A DNA stretch of 64,000 nt. Origin: Branchinecta lynchi. Taxonomy: Eukaryota > Arthropoda > Branchiopoda > Anostraca > Branchinectidae. A program made the position numbers and the translations under genes. The DNA lies in assembly GCA_023053575.1 (NCBI GenBank), contig JAKZAP010000001.1, positions 7,394,849-7,458,848 on the forward strand, written 5' to 3'. Every line of letters begins with the position of its first letter. Positions within the stretch are counted from its first letter, which is position 1. This document shows, in pieces, positions 62,101 to 64,000 of the stretch. The notes under the pieces were generated by a model. That model searched no databases. It saw only the letters and a list, made by a program, of their open reading frames with translations, and was not told where the DNA came from.

Positions 62101-63016
62101 CTGTTAAAAATCAAAAATTTTTCAAGAAGAACAGGTTTGTCCCATATCCTATGCCACTCTGACACTTCTAGAATACCAAAATTTAAGTCAGGAAGACGAA
62201 GAAGAACAAAGAATTGGCTGTATAAAGCTGATAAAATGGATGAGCTACTGATATCCAACCTTCTTATCTTTCCTTTCTTCGTTGACCATGATCGCCAGTT
62301 GTCTTAAATTTGGTATGTTTGCCGAATTGTCAGTTGTCTTTTTGAATTTGTTACGTGTGCCGCCGAAAACACTGAGAGAATCGCCGTACTCCTCAGTTTC
62401 TTCATGAAAATTTAGCATTCTTGCTGAATTTGTCGATGAATTAATGCTGCATTAATTCAGCGAAACTTCAAGTCCGAAAGCGAAATGCTGCATAAAATGC
62501 TGAATTAATTCAGCATTTTCGTTCGTTTCGGAGCTTTCGGACACGTTCAGTACAGTTTACTGAGTAAATGATAAGCGGGTGAGATTGACCGGCTAAATTT
62601 GCATCTTCGTTTCTTCCAACTATTTCTTTTGATGCAGCCTCTTCCAGTGAGTTTTGTCAATTAAGTTTGGAGAACAACTAAGTTTTGGATATCAGGATGT
62701 TAGGTATAGTGAGTACCAGCACGTCACCAAGACACGTTATTTTTCAATCAACAAATCCGGTGAACAAACTGAAATACGGAGGACTCCTCAGACTCACCGA
62801 TTTCTCCTGACACAAAGGTAAGCTCGTTGTCTTCCGCGGCTTCAAAATCGTAGAGGGCCCGAACTTGTCGTTTAATGACTGGACCGACCGGTTGTGAAGA
62901 CGATAACAAGGAGCTTGCAGAGGGATAGAGGGAAGAACTTGCGGAGTCGCTACTTGCCCTTGCGCTGTATGGTTTTGCAGAGGGTGATTTCTGTTCCTTC
63001 AGAGATAGTTCGATCG
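44092..63016 (-). CDS. STAM: STAM, ESCRT-0 adaptor; last five coding exons (5' part outside window)
   Basis: STAM pairs with HRS/HGS in ESCRT-0 on early endosomes and sorts ubiquitinated cargo toward lysosomes. Five exons on the - strand, in transcript order: 62798-63016, 60632-60925, 57499-57722, 46293-46447, 44092-44179. All have GT donors and AG acceptors, and every phase matches (1, 1, 0, 2). Together they give about 325 residues. Order of parts: a UIM (AIELSLKEQ), an SH3 domain ([31 protein letters not shown]), an acidic linker, the GAT-type coiled coil ([16 protein letters not shown], then [16 protein letters not shown]), and a low-complexity Pro/Gly/Tyr/His-rich tail ending HPYQHTQ. 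The N-terminal VHS domain is not in the window, so the gene continues beyond 64000. The introns (about 1.9, 2.9, 11.1 and 2.1 kb) are full of transposons. Identification is certain from domain order and the shared [14 protein letters not shown] and PLID..L..IDRKH signatures. Confidence 0.95.
44805..44900 (-). repeat. Retroposon 3' end with (TTCAGG)n tail in STAM intron
   Basis: aggttcaggttcaggttcat precedes a sequence typical of a LINE 3' UTR read in reverse (ttaatgataaactt, ccggcagggcgcaaag). Confidence 0.35.
45176..46260 (+). mobile_element. Family A element in STAM intron, full length
   Basis: Both ends present (AACAAGACCAAAGG and GTTTTGGGATCCCAAAA). It ends only 33 bases from the STAM exon at 46293, so the exon's donor lies almost against the element. 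Confidence 0.7.
46293..46447 (-). CDS. STAM: STAM exon: Pro/Gly/His-rich tail
   Basis: Enters in phase 0 after an 11-kb intron. It encodes a low-complexity Pro/Gly/Tyr/His tail ([16 protein letters not shown], later [10 protein letters not shown]), ending at GTAAGT in phase 2. The acceptor is ambiguous by three bases (tag/CAG or cag/ATT), changing one Gln. A small extra exon inside the 11-kb intron cannot be ruled out. Confidence 0.85.
46534..47250. mobile_element. hAT MITE, copy 3, TSD (T/C)CCTAGAC
   Basis: 717 bp in the 11-kb STAM intron, only about 90 bases from the exon ending at 46447. The flanks TCCTAGAC and CCCTAGAC differ at one base. Confidence 0.85.
47694..49980 (+). mobile_element. 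Family B element in STAM intron, full length
   Basis: Starts AACAAGAGCTACGAGCTCAT then ATGGCACTTG; ends with a perfect 12-bp stem hairpin (ATGGCACTTGAG, loop TAAG, CTCAAGTGCCAT, 49949-49976) plus AAAA. About ten diverged central units carry poly-C runs (48070, 48188, 48321, 48764). The start motif ATATGGCACTTG reappears in the terminal hairpin, as in family A, where GGGATCCC marks both ends. Confidence 0.7.
50080..50135 (+). repeat. Retroposon tail (AAATA)n
   Basis: CGACAAGCTAAAAGCTTAGC followed by aaataaataaata. The same sequence lies in reverse complement at 29983-30035. Confidence 0.45.
50159..50835 (+). mobile_element. Family A element, left part, split by a LINE
   Basis: Starts AACAAGACCAAAGGTTTCGA and stops in the middle of a tandem unit at GATTCAGCAT. 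The unit resumes at 52660 (catgtttccttaaccc) after 1.8 kb of antisense LINE. Confidence 0.65.
50836..52659 (-). mobile_element. LINE relic, antisense to family A element it interrupts
   Basis: Reverse transcriptase remnants in order on the - strand: [14 protein letters not shown], a palm region with [34 protein letters not shown], the YVDD catalytic box (near 51868) and a C-terminal domain (51365-51856, [22 protein letters not shown]). Stops and frameshifts break it, including one just before YVDD. It is 5' truncated. The 3' end with attattattctattc abuts the split tandem unit at 50835. Some bases are replaced by a poly-G run at 52460-52479. Confidence 0.8.
52660..52925 (+). mobile_element. 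Family A element, right part after LINE insertion
   Basis: Continues the unit interrupted at 50835 and runs through the gagagttctcgtgc block to CGTTTTGGGATCCC. Together with 50159-50835 it forms one complete element. Confidence 0.65.
53285..55890 (+). mobile_element. Second LINE relic: APE endonuclease plus reverse transcriptase
   Basis: Broken ORF2-like sequence on the + strand. Endonuclease motifs are [12 protein letters not shown] (53325) and [12 protein letters not shown] (53788). Reverse transcriptase motifs are SPIPKKGG (54660), [36 protein letters not shown] (54893), ILSPIIFNI and YADE in place of YADD (55180), then LGAPYG. Several frameshifts and stops make it dead. It differs from the LINE at 50836-52659 in sequence and orientation, so two families are present. 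The 3' end is probably near the aactgaatcgaactgaatt repeats at 55870-55890. Confidence 0.78.
56241..57057 (+). mobile_element. Family A element, 3' truncated
   Basis: Intact start AACAAGACCAAAGGTTTCGA and several tandem units; stops after ACACCAAATTTCATCAAAA without the GGACGGAC block or terminal palindrome. Confidence 0.6.
57499..57722 (-). CDS. STAM: STAM exon: GAT coiled-coil core
   Basis: Acceptor ttttgttacag, donor GTAGAT. The split codon becomes Val, giving [24 protein letters not shown], the conserved STAM GAT helix. A second helix ([19 protein letters not shown]) and a Tyr/Pro-rich stretch ending YYTGQHEQ follow. Confidence 0.95.
57750..57869 (-). other. Open, exon-like 40-codon block with EF-hand-like loop
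   Basis: Bounded by a cag acceptor-like edge and a GTGTGC donor-like edge, phase 0 at both ends, no stops. At 57753-57788 it reads [12 protein letters not shown], matching EF-hand loop positions 1, 3, 5, 6, 8, 9 and 12. It ends only 27 bases before the STAM exon acceptor (57722), too close for both to be spliced into one mRNA in the ordinary way, and its phase does not fit the upstream STAM exon. It may be an exon relic, an alternative exon, or chance. Confidence 0.2.
58769..59052. mobile_element. MITE, TIR AGCGTGTTCCA, second copy
   Basis: 284 bp, same inverted ends and interior as 18717-19019. Flanks CACCG and CACAA agree only in part, so the target duplication has decayed or the site was rearranged. 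Confidence 0.75.
59190..59700 (+). repeat. Family A-like diverged block with internal tandem duplication
   Basis: AACAAGACCAAAGG occurs at 59377 and a related start near 59230. Two ~165-bp copies share catccggacaacagggcctcg and cgtagattt. The tail has CTAATCGACTTCAGAT and GCATCCGGCACAACTGCTTG, recognisable as a family A unit. Confidence 0.45.
59930..60064 (+). ncRNA. Hammerhead-ribozyme-like unit in STAM intron
   Basis: Dispersed copy of the unit at 36040-36176, with CUGACGA at 59976-59982, GAAA at 60004-60007 and the AUC triplet ending at 60039. In the inner stem III hairpin, a T-A pair of the other copies is a C-G pair here (60017 with 60026), so pairing is kept despite two substitutions. 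It is followed by the same downstream sequence (gtttcaaagtcagcttggg), showing the repeat extends past the ribozyme part. Confidence 0.5.
60191..60484. mobile_element. MITE, TIR AGCG, third copy, 5-bp TSD CTCTG
   Basis: 294 bp, left end AGCGGGTTTCA slightly diverged, right end TGGAACACGCT. Flanked by CTCTG on both sides (60186-60190, 60485-60489), confirming the 5-bp duplication seen for the first copy. Confidence 0.78.
60632..60925 (-). CDS. STAM: STAM exon: second half of SH3 and start of GAT coiled coil
   Basis: Acceptor ctttttcag; the phase joins to give [14 protein letters not shown], the SH3 WW-containing strand, followed by [10 protein letters not shown]. Then come an acidic Ser/Glu-rich linker and [16 protein letters not shown], the first helix of the region that pairs with HRS. 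It ends at GTGATG after NLE plus one base. Confidence 0.95.
60991..61736. mobile_element. hAT MITE, copy 4, perfect 8-bp TSD TTCTAGCA
   Basis: 746 bp in a STAM intron, 65 bases upstream of the SH3 exon. TTCTAGCA is duplicated at 60983-60990 and 61737-61744. The right end carries one substitution (CTACTG). Confidence 0.88.
61745..62424. other. STAM intron, nothing recognised
   Basis: Intronic sequence between the hAT MITE and an inverted-word cluster. No exon-like block with matching splice signals is apparent. Confidence 0.5.
62425..62540. repeat. Cluster of inverted TGCTGAATTAATTCAGCA words
   Basis: AATGCTGAATTAATTCAGCA is itself a palindrome, preceded by gctgcattaattcagcg, and cgaaagcg/cgctttcg words flank it. 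Could be the core of a small MITE; ends not clear. Confidence 0.35.
62798..63016 (-). CDS. STAM: STAM exon: UIM and first half of SH3
   Basis: Acceptor ttctttttag at 63017-63026; the exon begins inside an Ala codon (phase 1 from the previous exon outside the window). It encodes the ubiquitin-interacting motif AIELSLKEQ, a Ser-rich spacer, and the SH3 start [20 protein letters not shown]. It ends at a GTGAGT donor after SGEI plus one base. Confidence 0.95.
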
Positions 63017-63489
63017 CTAAAAGAAACATCAGTTGCATGTTTTTGCGCCTTGCAACTTGGCCTTTCGCTCCTGTTTTGCGAAAATATGACCCAATTCTGT
63101 TTTTCTTTTCTTTCTTCTGTCAAAAGGGATTTTCAAAACAGATTTATGTTGTCACGTCCTTTAGTTCTGCCCTATGTGTGGAGAAAGGAATGAGGGTCAG
63201 GATGTATGCCATCTTTGTTGTGAATACAGAGAGTTACTTTGACTAAGGGAGAAGGTTTTGGAATAGGGGGGGGGGGGGGGTGGATAAGAAACGGATTACA
63301 AATGACGGGGAGTGAACATCTTTAAGGAATAAGAAATCAAGTTAGCTTACAAGAGAAATGTCTTCCTGTGGAGAAGCTGAGAACGTACTGTACTCAAAGT
63401 GATTGAGAAGTATATATAGTGTGTGTTGATATTGTTTTGTTGCACGATGACCTTATGACTTTAATAGGCAAATAAATAGTTTGTTGCGA

Positions 63490-63945
63490 TTTTACAGATA
63501 CGAAGATAACTGGACCAACATCGTTTTGCAGTTACCTACCATGATATACTTTTGCTTTGCAAAAACGAAAATTCCCGAATTAGCGGTTTTATAAGTCTCT
63601 CCAAAAGAAACACTTGCATCCACTCATATCACAAGTGCCAAACTTTTTTCCCACCAATTTGACGAAAAACCTAGGCTCTTCTGTTGGTTTTGATGAAAGT
63701 GAGGTGAATTTTTTAGATAACACGTTCAGTTACTACGGTCGGGACCGTGGTATCTGAATAAACGACACCACGGTAACGGACCTGACACTCAATAACTGCA
63801 AAAACAACTTTTGACCGTGGTATCAGATACCACTGTAACTACAAAAACGACTTAGACCATGGCTTCAGATACCACGGTAACCGCAAACACGACTTTAGAC
63901 CGTGGTATCAGTTACAATGATATCTGCAATACGGCAACTATTCAT
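63490..63945 (+). repeat. Family E palindromic minisatellite in STAM upstream intron
   Basis: At least six alternating words around ACCGTGGTATCTGA and TCAGATACCACGGTAAC with AACTGCAAAAACG spacers. The same leading flank as at 10430 occurs at 63625. Confidence 0.7.
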
Positions 63946-64000
63946 TATTTCATAATAGACTGAAAAGACCAATCAAATTAACTTAAGAAATTAATAGGTA

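Overview
This window looks like repeat-dense nuclear DNA from an arthropod, probably a crustacean. Three things point there. Genes are spliced, with short coding exons. One gene encodes an RR-1 (Rebers-Riddiford) chitin-binding cuticle protein. Most of the remaining sequence is transposon debris. There is no operon structure, no bacterial-type start context and no CRISPR array. A 100-base run of N at 37480-37579 is an assembly gap.

Two host genes can be supported. (1) An RR-1 cuticle protein gene lies on the + strand at 27839-28714, with a 9-base first exon, a 504-base intron and a 363-base second exon; it is complete at 123 aa. (2) The last five coding exons of STAM (signal transducing adaptor molecule, ESCRT-0) lie on the - strand between 63016 and 44092. 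Exon phases join cleanly and run UIM, SH3, GAT coiled coil, then a Pro/His/Tyr-rich tail. The N-terminal VHS exons would lie beyond the right edge. Its introns (up to 11 kb) hold LINEs, hAT MITEs, tandem-repeat elements and hammerhead-like repeats.

Layout. 1-15.3 kb: intergenic, with fragments of several dispersed families. 15.3-18.7 kb: left arm of a large inverted duplication that contains a TIR element, a tRNA-Thr-like SINE and a near-perfect 280-bp palindrome. 18.7-27.6 kb: a MITE, a LINE C-terminal relic, tandem arrays, a 137-bp-unit element, two TIR elements with target-site duplications and a hAT MITE. 27.8-28.7 kb: cuticle gene. 30-32.2 kb: family B element. 32.2-33.8 kb: hAT MITE and SINE. 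34.0-37.5 kb: right arm of the inverted duplication, ending at the gap. 38-43 kb: more repeats. 44-63 kb: the STAM gene. 63-64 kb: STAM upstream intron with a palindromic minisatellite.

The most interesting non-genic signals are: a dispersed repeat with a hammerhead-ribozyme-like core, with a compensatory base-pair change between copies; the ~3.3-kb inverted duplication flanking the cuticle locus, which preserves the empty site of a MITE insertion; two unrelated-looking repeat families (A and B) sharing one Helentron/DINE-1-like plan; four hAT MITEs with readable 8-bp target-site duplications; and a 1.25-kb TIR element loaded with a repeated 15-bp subterminal motif.
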